Assembly (NCBI RefSeq): GCF_023701345.1
Contig: NZ_JAMPXE010000013.1
Span: 1-42,625 of the forward strand
Reading direction: 5' to 3'
DNA: 42,625 nt
DNA from: Rhodoferax sp.
GTDB lineage: Bacteria; Pseudomonadota; Gammaproteobacteria; Burkholderiales; Burkholderiaceae_C
Of this stretch, positions 1 to 9,813 are shown one piece after another. The notes beneath the pieces are model-generated. The model was not told where the DNA came from. It did no database searches and saw only the letters and a list, made by a program, of their open reading frames with translations. The translations under genes and the position numbers were made by a program. Position 1 is the first letter of the stretch; every line of letters begins with the position of its first letter.

Positions 1-246
1 CAAAATAACTCAAAACGCGATGGAGTCCATAACCGCAATCAACAAACCAATAAAGACTTAAAGCAGACGCGAGACTGACATTCACCGCAAACCGTGTAGT
101 GTTTTAAAAAACAATACGGGCTGCATGATACGACAAGTTTCAGTTTTTCCAACATTTATTTTCAGACACCCCAAAAATGCGTTGGTTTGCTCAAGAAAAT
201 AGTGTGTCAATTTGCATTCCTTGCAAAGTCATATGGAGATTTCCCC

Positions 247-1368
247 ATGAGCCTGCTGTTTTCCCCCTTGACCCTGCCCGCGCCGCGCGGTGGCCTGACG
301 CTGCCCAACCGACTGGTGGTGGCGCCCATGTGCCAATATTCGGCCAATAACGGCTGTGCCACCGACTGGCATCTGATGCATTGGGGCAACCTGCTCAACA
401 GCGGTGCAGCCATGGTTACCATCGAGGCCACTGCGGTGTTGCCCGAGGGCCGCATTACGCCCAACTGCCTGGGGCTGTGGGACGACCGCACCGAAGCCGC
501 CCTGACCGACCACCTGCAGCGCGCCCGCGCCCTGGCCCCATCCGCAGCCGTCTGCCTGCAGTTGGCGCATGCCGGTCGCAAGGCATCGAGCGCGTTACCA
601 TGGCAGGGCGGCCAACTGCTAACGCCAGCCCAGGGCGGCTGGGAAACCTTTGCTCCGTCGGCGCTGCCGCATTTGCCCAACGAAACCGCGCCCACGGCCA
701 TCTCTGCCGCCAGGCTCATCGAGATTCGTGAAGCCTTTGTGACCGCCGCCCGGCGCGCCGCACGCCTGGGTGTCGAGGCCGTCGAGCTGCACGGTGCGCA
801 CGGCTATTTGCTGCACCAGTTTTTGTCACCCCTGGCCAATCAGCGCAGCGATGCCTATGGCGGCTCGTTTGAGAACCGCATCCGTTTCCCGCTGGAAGTA
901 TTCGCCGCCGTGCGCCAGGCATTTGATGGCGTGCTGGGTTTGCGCCTGTCGGCCACCGACTGGGTTGAAGGCGGCTGGGATCTGCCACAAAGCATTGAGC
1001 TGGCGCAGCGCCTGCGAGCCGCTGGCTGCAACTTTATTCACGTCTCTTCCGGCGGTGTTTCGCCACTGCAAAAAATTGCGCTGGGGGCGGGTTACCAGGT
1101 GCCGTTTGCTCAAGCCATCCGCGCCGCCACCGGCATGGTCACCACCTCAGTCGGCTTGATCACCGAAGCACAGCAAGCCGAGGCCATTCTGCAGGCAGGC
1201 GATGCTGACCTGATTGCCCTGGCGCGCGGCTTTTTGTACCAACCGCGCTGGGGCTGGCAAGCCGCCGCAGCCCTGGGTGGCACAGTGCAGGCCAGCCCGC
1301 AATACTGGCGTTGCCTGCCGCGCGAGGCCCAAACGGCTTTTGGCAAAGTGACGGTGGCGCAGCGTTAA
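247..1368 (+). CDS. NADH:flavin oxidoreductase, Old Yellow Enzyme family (YqjM/NamA-like)
   Basis: ORF 187..1368; MSLLFSPLTLPAPRGGLTLPNRLVVAPMCQYSA and GVEAVELHGAHGYLLHQFLSPLANQRSDAYGGSFENRIRFPLEV are hallmark OYE motifs; start moved to 247. Confidence 0.93.
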   Translation: MSLLFSPLTLPAPRGGLTLPNRLVVAPMCQYSANNGCATDWHLMHWGNLLNSGAAMVTIEATAVLPEGRITPNCLGLWDDRTEAALTDHLQRARALAPSAAVCLQLAHAGRKASSALPWQGGQLLTPAQGGWETFAPSALPHLPNETAPTAISAARLIEIREAFVTAARRAARLGVEAVELHGAHGYLLHQFLSPLANQRSDAYGGSFENRIRFPLEVFAAVRQAFDGVLGLRLSATDWVEGGWDLPQSIELAQRLRAAGCNFIHVSSGGVSPLQKIALGAGYQVPFAQAIRAATGMVTTSVGLITEAQQAEAILQAGDADLIALARGFLYQPRWGWQAAAALGGTVQASPQYWRCLPREAQTAFGKVTVAQR

Positions 1369-2003
1369 GGTGCAACTTGGGCCAACCAGGCAGACACCTG
1401 CCCCACCGTCCGGTCGCTGGCTGAGGTCAGGGCGCGCACAGCGCCCAGCGCATCCGGCGTCGGTGCCGGCTGCTGCACCACAAAACTGCGTTGCGCCAGC
1501 AAGGCTTCACTGCCGGCAATGCGCTGCGACAGTGTGGCGCGCAAGCGCAGCAAGCCGTGGCTTTGCGCCGGGGAATCAAATACCTGGCTGAATTCTTCCA
1601 GCACCAGCCGCAAATTGAACTGCGCTGCCGCTTCACCCGGCGCCACCACGGCACGCTGTTCACCCAGCTGCTGGCGCAGGCGCTGGCTGATCAATTGCGC
1701 CGGCGGCATGCTCCAGCGCGTCAAGGCATAGGGCTTGAGCTGTTGCGCGTCGGCATAGGCCAGCCGGTACAGCACCGCGCTGCCTTCCAGCGCCGGGCTG
1801 ACCTGGGGCTCGAACAGCGCCACGGCAGCCAGGCTGGGCAGCGCCCCCGTTACCGCGGCCGGCACCGGCGCGGGACCAAAGTCGTAGACCTTGACCATCG
1901 CTTCCGGTCGCGGTGTGGCGCAGCCAGCCAGCAGCAACATCATCAACACAAACAACAGACCAATGGGCTTGACCGAGTAAGTTTGGGTCGTAATTTTTTT
2001 CAT
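1365..2003 (-). CDS. ABC-type transport auxiliary lipoprotein (PqiC/DUF330-like)
   Basis: Lipoprotein signal LLFVLMMLLLAGCATPRPEA; overlaps the upstream mlaD-like gene by 4 bp; family fold pattern. Confidence 0.8.
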   Translation of the reverse strand: MKKITTQTYSVKPIGLLFVLMMLLLAGCATPRPEAMVKVYDFGPAPVPAAVTGALPSLAAVALFEPQVSPALEGSAVLYRLAYADAQQLKPYALTRWSMPPAQLISQRLRQQLGEQRAVVAPGEAAAQFNLRLVLEEFSQVFDSPAQSHGLLRLRATLSQRIAGSEALLAQRSFVVQQPAPTPDALGAVRALTSASDRTVGQVSAWLAQVAP

Positions 2004-2959
2004 GGTGCATTAAACCCGGGTTCACCCGGGCCGGGCATGGGGGGCGGCGCGCCCAGCAGCAGGGCCTGCGGGGTGTCGCGCAGGATGTGCGCCAGCTCGC
2101 CAATCTGGCGCGTGCTGCGCGCCACGTCCTGGGCAACGAGGTTCAGGCGCGGCAAGGTGACACTTTGCAAGCTTTGATTGGTGGCCACCCATACCTCGGC
2201 GCCCTGCCCGAGCTGGTCCAGCGCGCCACCGGGGCCCGCCATGCGCTCGGTCAGGCGCTGAAAAGCGCGTGCCGACGTTTTTGCGTTATCCGCGCTGTCA
2301 CCCACGCGCAGCGAGGTCGCCTTCAGCAGGGCCAGACTGTCGCGCGTGCCCTGCGCCAGTTCGGGCAGCAGGGTGCGTGTTTGCGCTGTCAGCCGCTGGA
2401 TCTCCGAGGCAACCCGGCCCAGATTGCCCACGGTGGTCATCAGGGTTTGTTGGTTCTGGCTGGAAAGCAATTGGTTGAGGCGCTGGCTGGCCTCGTCCAG
2501 CTGCTCCAACACGCGCTCGCCCCGGTCGGTCAGCTTGCTCACCAAACCGGGCCTGAGCGGAATGCGGCTGTTGTCTGCAAGTTGTGCCAGGGGAGCCGTC
2601 GCGCCTTCGGTCGGCTTGCTGTCGTCGAGCTGGATGAAAGCCAGCCCGGTCACGCCCTGGTAGCCCAGCGTGGCAAAAGTGCTGGTGCTGATGGGGGCCA
2701 GCTCATCGACCGCAATGCGCACCAGCACCTGGCCCCGGGCCTGGGGGTCCAGACGGATGCTGGTGACCTTGCCCACCGGCACGCCCTGGTAACGCACATT
2801 GGCCTGGGGCTGCAAGCCGCTCAGATTGACCTGACCGGCCAGTTCATAGCTGCGCAGTTGGCGTGTGTCGCGCGTCAGCCAAACCGCCAGGGCGATCAGC
2901 AAGGCGGTGACAAACAAGACAAACAGGCCAGCGGCCAGCGCGTGTGATTTGTTTTCCAT
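2000..2959 (-). CDS. MlaD/MCE family lipid-transport protein
   Basis: N-terminal TM helix followed by an MCE domain (GLQPQANVRYQGVPVGKVTSIRLDP). Confidence 0.88.
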   Translation of the reverse strand: MENKSHALAAGLFVLFVTALLIALAVWLTRDTRQLRSYELAGQVNLSGLQPQANVRYQGVPVGKVTSIRLDPQARGQVLVRIAVDELAPISTSTFATLGYQGVTGLAFIQLDDSKPTEGATAPLAQLADNSRIPLRPGLVSKLTDRGERVLEQLDEASQRLNQLLSSQNQQTLMTTVGNLGRVASEIQRLTAQTRTLLPELAQGTRDSLALLKATSLRVGDSADNAKTSARAFQRLTERMAGPGGALDQLGQGAEVWVATNQSLQSVTLPRLNLVAQDVARSTRQIGELAHILRDTPQALLLGAPPPMPGPGEPGFNAP

Positions 2960-2962
2960 GAG

Positions 2963-2992
2963 TTGTATTTAAACCCAAATCATTCCTAGAAT
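2963..2992 (+). promoter_or_regulatory. Putative sigma70 promoter of tRNA-Ala (TTGTAT-N18-TAGAAT)
   Basis: -35-like 2963-2968, -10-like 2987-2992, GC-rich discriminator just before the tRNA. Confidence 0.45.
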
Positions 2993-3002
2993 GCGCTCCT
3001 GT

Positions 3003-3078
3003 GGGGGCATAGCTCAGTTGGGAGAGCGATTGGTTCGCAATCAATAGGTCGGCGGTTCGATCCCGCCTGTCTCCACCA
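3003..3078 (+). tRNA. tRNA-Ala(CGC)
   Basis: 76-nt cloverleaf folded by hand: acceptor GGGGGCA/TGTCTCC with G3:U70, D arm GCTC..GAGC, anticodon loop TTCGCAA, T arm GGCGGTTCGATCCCGCC, encoded CCA. Confidence 0.93.
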
Positions 3079-3087
3079 GTTCAGCCG

Positions 3088-4078
<991 letters not shown>

Positions 4079-4083
4079 CACGC

Positions 4084-5949
4084 TCAGTGCCCCGCCGGTG
4101 CGTAGCCATGCACGCAACTGCTGAAGACGGCCCTGATTGCGGCCACGTCATTGGCCTGGGCTGACTGCTGCAAGGTGTGCAGATACTGCTCAAGGTCTTC
4201 CCACGCCAAATAATCTTCATGCGCCTTCATGATGCGGGCGTGCGCGGTGGCTTCGGGGTTGTTGCCTATCAAGAGCTCCTCATAGAGCTTTTCGCCGGGG
4301 CGCAAGCCGGTGACGGTGATCTCGATGTCGCCATCGGGATGCTCGGCATCGCGCACGCGCAGGCCGGACAGTTCAACCATGCGCCGGGCCAGGTCGATGA
4401 TCTTGACGGGCTCACCCATGTCGAGCACAAACACATCGCCCCCCACCGCCATGGCGCCCGCCTGCAGCACCAGTTGCGCAGCCTCGGGGATGGTCATGAA
4501 ATAGCGGGTAACCTCGGCATGCGTCACGGTGAGCGGGCCGCCATCGGCCAACTGGCGGCGAAAGAGCGGCACCACACTGCCGCTGGAGCCCAGCACGTTG
4601 CCAAAGCGCACCATGGAAAAACAGGTGGCGGGATTCTGCATCGCCAGCGCTTGCAGCACCAGTTCGGCCATGCGCTTGCTGGCCCCCATGACGTTGGTGG
4701 GGCGCACCGCCTTGTCGGTGCTGATCAGGACAAACCGCCGGGTGCCGCTGTGCAGCGCAGCCTGCGCCAGGTTCAGGGTGCCAAACACATTGTTCAAAAT
4801 GCCTTCACCCGGATTGTCTTCCACCATGGGCACATGCTTGTAAGCGGCGGCGTGGTAGACCGTGGCCGGGCGATAGGCCTCAAACACGGCCTGCAGACGC
4901 TGCGGGTTGCGCACACTGCCCAGCAGCGGCACCAACTCCACAGGGAGTTCAGCCGCCCGGCAGATGGCCTGCAGCTCCTGGTGGATGATGTACAGACCGT
5001 ATTCATTGTGGTCCAGCAACAGCAACTGGCGTGGGCGTTGCAACACGATCTGGCGAGTGAGTTCACTGCCGATGCTGCCGCCGGCACCACTCACCAGCAC
5101 CACTTGCGCCGCCAGATCGCGCGCCAGCAGGGCAGCGTCTGGTGACACCGGCGCACGGCCCAGCAAATCCTCCACATCCAGCTCACGAATATCCTGCACA
5201 GTGACGCGGCCACTGGCCAAATCTGACAAACCGGGTAGGGTGCGAATGTGGATCGGCAACGGCCTCAGACTATCAAGAATGGCATTGCGGCGATCACGCG
5301 AAGCACTCGGCAAAGCCAGCAGCATATCGGTCACGCCCTGGCGGACGATGACATGCGGCACCTCGGCAGGCGCAAATACCGGCACGCCATTGACACTGCG
5401 GCCTACCTTGGCCGAGTCATCGTCCACAAAACCCAACAGTGCATATTGCTGCGACAAGCGCAATGCCGCTGCTGTCTGCACGCCTGCGGTACCTGCGCCG
5501 TAAATCAGCAAACGGCCTTCCACTTTGGCCGCCGAATGGCCCAGATCAGCCAGCCAAAAACGAGCTACGGCCCGGCTTGCGCCAACCAGAAACAAAAAAA
5601 TCAGGGGCTGCAGAACCCCCAGGCTGCGCGGCACCATCGGCCATTGCATCCATAGCAAGATCGCCGTCAACAGGCATCCGTACAGCAGCACGGCCAGGCC
5701 CGTGGCCTGCAGCGCTGCCTGCCCGGTGTACCGAAAAATTGCCCGGTAAAGACCAAATCGGACAAAGATGGGAATGGCAAGCAGAGGCGCCAGCAGATAA
5801 ACCCACCACTGGGCACCGCTAGGCCAATTGGGCGCATCAAGCCTGAGCGTGTAGGCCAGCCAAGTGGCGAGGAAAGCCAATACAACGTCGAGCGCGATGA
5901 CCACCAATTGCTTGACCGTACGTGGCCAATCCAAAACCCGGCTTTGCAA
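4084..5949 (-). CDS. Membrane-bound nucleoside-diphosphate sugar epimerase/4,6-dehydratase (WbpM/CapD/PglF family)
   Basis: N-terminal TM helices; VLVSGAGGSIGSELTRQI, YHAAAYKHVPMVEDNPGEGILNNVFGT, FVLISTDKAVRPTNVMGASKR. Confidence 0.93.
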   Translation of the reverse strand: MQSRVLDWPRTVKQLVVIALDVVLAFLATWLAYTLRLDAPNWPSGAQWWVYLLAPLLAIPIFVRFGLYRAIFRYTGQAALQATGLAVLLYGCLLTAILLWMQWPMVPRSLGVLQPLIFLFLVGASRAVARFWLADLGHSAAKVEGRLLIYGAGTAGVQTAAALRLSQQYALLGFVDDDSAKVGRSVNGVPVFAPAEVPHVIVRQGVTDMLLALPSASRDRRNAILDSLRPLPIHIRTLPGLSDLASGRVTVQDIRELDVEDLLGRAPVSPDAALLARDLAAQVVLVSGAGGSIGSELTRQIVLQRPRQLLLLDHNEYGLYIIHQELQAICRAAELPVELVPLLGSVRNPQRLQAVFEAYRPATVYHAAAYKHVPMVEDNPGEGILNNVFGTLNLAQAALHSGTRRFVLISTDKAVRPTNVMGASKRMAELVLQALAMQNPATCFSMVRFGNVLGSSGSVVPLFRRQLADGGPLTVTHAEVTRYFMTIPEAAQLVLQAGAMAVGGDVFVLDMGEPVKIIDLARRMVELSGLRVRDAEHPDGDIEITVTGLRPGEKLYEELLIGNNPEATAHARIMKAHEDYLAWEDLEQYLHTLQQSAQANDVAAIRAVFSSCVHGYAPAGH

Positions 5950-5973
5950 AATAGCGCCCCTAAGCGTTCACAA

Positions 5974-5987
5974 CGCCTTGCAAGGCG
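5974..5987. repeat. Perfect palindrome CGCCTTG/CAAGGCG
   Basis: Uninterrupted 14-bp palindrome between the capD-like gene and the H-NS gene. Confidence 0.6.
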
Positions 5988-6005
5988 CATTTAATGTCTG
6001 GTAAT

Positions 6006-6317
6006 TTATATGGCAAACGCTTCTTTGCTTTGCCCTTGCGCCACCAAGGCCGCCAGCCAGCGCGGCATCAAACCGCGACCGCTCCAGGTTTCACCATTGG
6101 GGCCGCGATATTTGGCGGGAGCAGGGCTGCCAGACTTGGCCGCACCAACTTTGCGCGGACGACTCTTGCCACCATCCAGATCTGCCAAGGTAATTCCAAA
6201 GGCTGCCATTTTGGCTTTGATCTCTTGCACCGTTTTATTGAATTCCTGGGCCTTGATTTCTTCAGCCTGTTTTTGCAGAATGGCGATTTGGTTTTGAATA
6301 TCGATTAAATTAGTCAT
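6006..6317 (-). CDS. H-NS family nucleoid-associated protein
   Basis: N-terminal coiled coil and C-terminal KYRGPNGETWSGRGLMPRWLAALVAQG DNA-binding motif. Confidence 0.92.
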   Translation of the reverse strand: MTNLIDIQNQIAILQKQAEEIKAQEFNKTVQEIKAKMAAFGITLADLDGGKSRPRKVGAAKSGSPAPAKYRGPNGETWSGRGLMPRWLAALVAQGQSKEAFAI

Positions 6318-6372
6318 GGTTTTACCTGTATATAAAAGTTATAAAGTACATTGGCACGTTATCGTGACTCTT

Positions 6373-6591
6373 TTAATGTGTCATATTATCTCGTTTAATA
6401 ACCCTCCAGGTGGTGAGAAAAATAATTTTTACATCAAAAAATATCAACTGTCTATGAAAATAAACAACATCCAGCACAACCTTTTCAGGAATCGGTAACG
6501 CATCCTGGCCATTAATTTGTGTCCAACCTGTCAAGCCTGGTAGCAACTCATGTACACCTGCCTTGGTGCGCAATTCAACCAAATTATGCTA
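6373..6591 (-). pseudogene. C-terminal remnant of a polyprenyl-phosphate sugar phosphotransferase (WcaJ/PF02397-type)
   Basis: LVELRTKAGVHELLPGLTGWTQINGQDALPIPEKVVLDVVYFHRQLIFFDVKIIFLTTWRVIKRD matches only the family C-terminus; in-frame TAG directly upstream; no catalytic N-terminal part. Confidence 0.8.
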
Positions 6592-6799
6592 ATTCAACCT
6601 TATCTTGTCCACGCACCGCACCTGATCCAACAAAATACGCGCATTTCTCCTGAAAAATCACTTCGGGGCGACAACCCATTGACCGCCCAGCACTAGTGAT
6701 GGGCGCAATGACCCTGACGGCACGAGGCAAAACGGTGTTCATATCGTCTGGCGACACCACCAGCGCAGGGTGCGTTTTAACTCAATACACTTCACTGCG

Positions 6800-6930
6800 G
6801 GATACAACCGCCAACCGATCCTGCCCCATATAGTGCATCAACCACGGCACTGCCGCCAATATCGCAAACATGGACACCACGGTGCCCATAAGAGACCATA
6901 AGGCCGAGTTGAAGAATTTACGAGGTAAGC
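6800..6930 (-). pseudogene. Possible N-terminal remnant of a polysaccharide flippase (Wzx-like)
   Basis: LPRKFFNSALWSLMGTVVSMFAILAAVPWLMHYMGQDRLAVVS resembles the first TM region of flippases; frame closes soon after. Confidence 0.4.
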
Positions 6931-7183
6931 GCGCGGTTTTGCGCATTTGGATCAAATTTGCCGAGGAAAAGGCGTAGGAAAGCACCCTTGCCATGATTAT
7001 CGCTGTGACTCGACGTCCCAGATAATCTACAAAACACCAAAACGGCGGATTCAAAAGTGAAGTTCAACACCCGTTAAGGAAACTCTCCATAACATCGCCG
7101 AAATTATGTTGATGAAGTTGTCAAAGACCTGCTCACCTTCAAACGCCGCATGAAGTTCAAACAATACCTGGTCGGATCAATAT

Positions 7184-8608
7184 TCATGCACGCCCATAGT
7201 TGTCTTCAAACCGGACGATGTCGTCTTCACCCAGATATTCGCCGCTTTGTACCTCGATCATCACCACGTCAACCACCCCGGGGTTTTGCAGGCGATGCTT
7301 GTGGCCGGCGGGAATGTAGGCGGATTCATTGGCTCTGATCAGAATTTCCTGATCGCCATTGGTGACCTTGGCTGTCCCGCTGACCACCACCCAGTGCTCG
7401 CTGCGGTGGTAGTGCATTTGCAAGCTCAGGCTGGCACCGGGCTTGACCTCGATGCGCTTGATCTTGAAGTTGCGGCCCTCTTCCAGCACCGTGTAAGTGC
7501 CCCAGGGGCGGTGCACCGTGCGGTGGTGTTTGTGCGCCTCATGCCCCTGGGCTTTGAGACTGGCGTAGATGTGCTTGACATCCTGCGCGCGGCTGCGGTC
7601 GGCCACCAGCAGGGCGTCAGGGGTGTCGATGATGAGCAGGTTGCTGACACCCACGGCGCCCACCATGCGCTCGTTACTCTGGATGTAGCAATTATTCACA
7701 CCGTGCAGTTGCACTTCGCCTTCGATGCGGTTGCCATTGCCATCCGGCGCGGTCAGGTCGCCAACGGCGCTCCACGAGCCAATGTCGCTCCAGCCAATGC
7801 TGCACGGCACCACGGCCACGTTGCGCGACTTTTCCATCACGGCGTAGTCAATGGAGTCGTCTGGCACTTGGGCGAAGGCATTGGGCGGGAGTTCGGTCTG
7901 GGTAAAGCCCTTTCCTGTTGCCGTGCTGGCTTGCTCAATGCAGGCACGGGTGGCAGCCAGGATGGCGGGACAGTGTTGCTCCATCTCGCGCAGCATAGTG
8001 CCAGCGGCAAAACAGAAAATACCGGCGTTCCACAGGTAGCGGCCGGTGGCCAGATAGGCCTGGGCTTTTTCCAGGCTGGGTTTTTCAACAAAAGCCAGCA
8101 CGGTGTTGCCGTCGGCCTCGATATAGCCATAGCCGGTTTCGGGCGCCGATGGCTGGATGCCAAAGGTAACCAGCTTGCCTTGCCGGGCCAGTTGCGTGGC
8201 TTGCGCCACGGCTGCGGCAAAAGCGGCTTGGTCGGCAATGAGGTGGTCGGCGGCAAGCACCAGCAGCACGGCGTCTTCACCATGCGTGGCCGCCACTTGC
8301 AGCGCGGCGGCGGCAATGGCGGGCGCCGTGTTGCGGCCGAAGGGCTCCAAAATATAACTGTTGGCAAGCGGGTTGGGGCTGGTGCAGGCAACCTCGCGGT
8401 ACTCGTCTTCGGTTTTAAAGAAAAGTTCACGGTTGGTAACGGTAAGCACCTCGGCCACGTCGGGCAACGCAGCACCGCGCAGCCAGGCTTTTTGCAGCAG
8501 GCTTTGGCCGTCTGCCAGGCGAATGAAGGGCTTGGGGTGCAGTTCCCGCGAGACTGGCCACAAACGCGATCCCGCACCACCACACAAAATTGTAGGTATC
8601 AGCTTCAA
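7184..8608 (-). CDS. manC: Mannose-1-phosphate guanylyltransferase/mannose-6-phosphate isomerase
   Basis: IPTILCGGAGSRLWPVSRELHPKPFI, PWGTYTVLEEG, LSLQMHYHRSEHWVVVSGTA. Confidence 0.95.
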   Translation of the reverse strand: MKLIPTILCGGAGSRLWPVSRELHPKPFIRLADGQSLLQKAWLRGAALPDVAEVLTVTNRELFFKTEDEYREVACTSPNPLANSYILEPFGRNTAPAIAAAALQVAATHGEDAVLLVLAADHLIADQAAFAAAVAQATQLARQGKLVTFGIQPSAPETGYGYIEADGNTVLAFVEKPSLEKAQAYLATGRYLWNAGIFCFAAGTMLREMEQHCPAILAATRACIEQASTATGKGFTQTELPPNAFAQVPDDSIDYAVMEKSRNVAVVPCSIGWSDIGSWSAVGDLTAPDGNGNRIEGEVQLHGVNNCYIQSNERMVGAVGVSNLLIIDTPDALLVADRSRAQDVKHIYASLKAQGHEAHKHHRTVHRPWGTYTVLEEGRNFKIKRIEVKPGASLSLQMHYHRSEHWVVVSGTAKVTNGDQEILIRANESAYIPAGHKHRLQNPGVVDVVMIEVQSGEYLGEDDIVRFEDNYGRA

Positions 8609-8820
8609 AATACTTCCCTGCCAGTTTGATCGCCAAATAAAACTTGCGTTTATTTGGACTTATAGTTTCTTCCCGACTTAATTTTAGCTGCATGCCTGCT
8701 GGCGCAATTCTGACGGCTGATGGACTGTGTAAGCGAATGTTAAACGGCAGGGTTCAATTCAAACAACATGATGTAGTCACGATGCATGGATTGACACACT
8801 TCGCACTGACAGCCGGGGCA

Positions 8821-8864
8821 ATCATCATCGCGAAGAGCACCGCGACGTGGCAATCCAGAAATTC
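8821..8864. repeat. Dispersed intergenic repeat, copy 2
   Basis: CACCGCGACGTGGCAATCCAGAAATTCA, near match to copy 1. Confidence 0.55.
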
Positions 8865-8870
8865 AGGCGA

Positions 8871-9292
8871 TCATGATGGGTTGGACGGGCCTGCCCTGAG
8901 TAAAAATCGCACCACAAATTGGCCTTTATCATCTGCCAACAGCGCAGTGATTTGGTCCATGTCAATATTCATGTAGACATGGACCAGCCGATTTCGCAGG
9001 CCAATGACTGCGTTCCATGCCGGTAAATCTTCCAGCGCAATCAGCTTATTGTTGACCAAGGCACGAAAGGCATCGTAGCCGGACACAGGAACCGGTTGAT
9101 CGCTCGCTTTGAGCCACTGCTTGGCTTTGCCAATGGCGTTTTCAATGAGTATTTGCAAAGCATGCAACACACCGCCCTGTTCCAGCGGCGTGAGCGCACG
9201 CCCTTGCTTGAGAACGGCTTTGGCTTGTGCCAGCAAGGCGCTTTGTTCGGCCGCAATACGGGAGTTTCAGCCTGGTACAGTTCAAGCCGCAT
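8871..9292 (-). pseudogene. HepT-like HEPN toxin, apparently frameshifted near its 5' end
   Basis: Main frame (8871..9236) has RNRLVHVY (R-x4-H HEPN motif) but only a TTG start; the family-like N-terminus MRLELYQAET lies in another frame beginning at ATG 9292. Confidence 0.75.
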
Positions 9293-9626
9293 GACGCTGC
9301 TCCCAATAAAAGTCTTCCAGGTCGCGCCAGGTGCGCTGCAAAAAATGCGCCCAGGCCAGCGAATCCTGCCCCATTAACGGCAAGCCTTCTTCGGCCACGC
9401 TGGCGCGCATGGCCAGGTTGGCGCGGCGCAGCGTCTCGGTCAGCTCCAGCGCGCTCAACCAGTCAAGCTGCGGCGACCACTGCAAGGCAATGTCCCAATC
9501 GCTGTCGTCTCGGGCACTGCCCGTGGCGCGGCTGCCCACCAGCACGGCAAACTCAAGATGCGGCTGCGCAAGCAGGGTTTGCGCCAAGGTGTTGGCTACG
9601 GGCGGAACAAGGTTGTGGGATGGCAT
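9282..9626 (-). CDS. MntA-like minimal nucleotidyltransferase antitoxin
   Basis: GSRATGSARDDSDWDIAL (GSx10DxD NTase motif); overlaps the ATG of the HEPN gene by 11 bp. Confidence 0.88.
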   Translation of the reverse strand: MPSHNLVPPVANTLAQTLLAQPHLEFAVLVGSRATGSARDDSDWDIALQWSPQLDWLSALELTETLRRANLAMRASVAEEGLPLMGQDSLAWAHFLQRTWRDLEDFYWEQRHAA

Positions 9627-9687
9627 GAGGGTGGGTTTGAGGTGCGTTGAATTCTATCTATTCCGCCCGGTAAATGAAGTATGAACC

Positions 9688-9741
9688 GTTCGCCCTGAGC
9701 TTGACAAAGGGTAGAAGGACTTCGACAGGCTCAGCCCGAAC
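9688..9741. repeat. Imperfect inverted repeat, REP-like element
   Basis: GTTCGCCCTGAGCTTGACAAAG (9688-9709) opposite CTTCGACAGGCTCAGCCCGAAC (9720-9741). Confidence 0.8.
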
Positions 9742-9813
9742 AGAACTTGAAACATCATCGGGCCGGATCAATAAAGTAGGGCCAAATGATTGTTTTTCTT
9801 GAGATGACAACCC

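Noticed and set aside
7055-7183. Possible IS/transposase fragment between the flippase remnant and manC
   Set aside because: Short open frames on both strands but no recognisable transposase motif or terminal inverted repeats
9258-9292. Programmed frameshifting in HepT
   Set aside because: No slippery heptamer or downstream structure recognised; a 1-nt deletion or sequencing error is simpler
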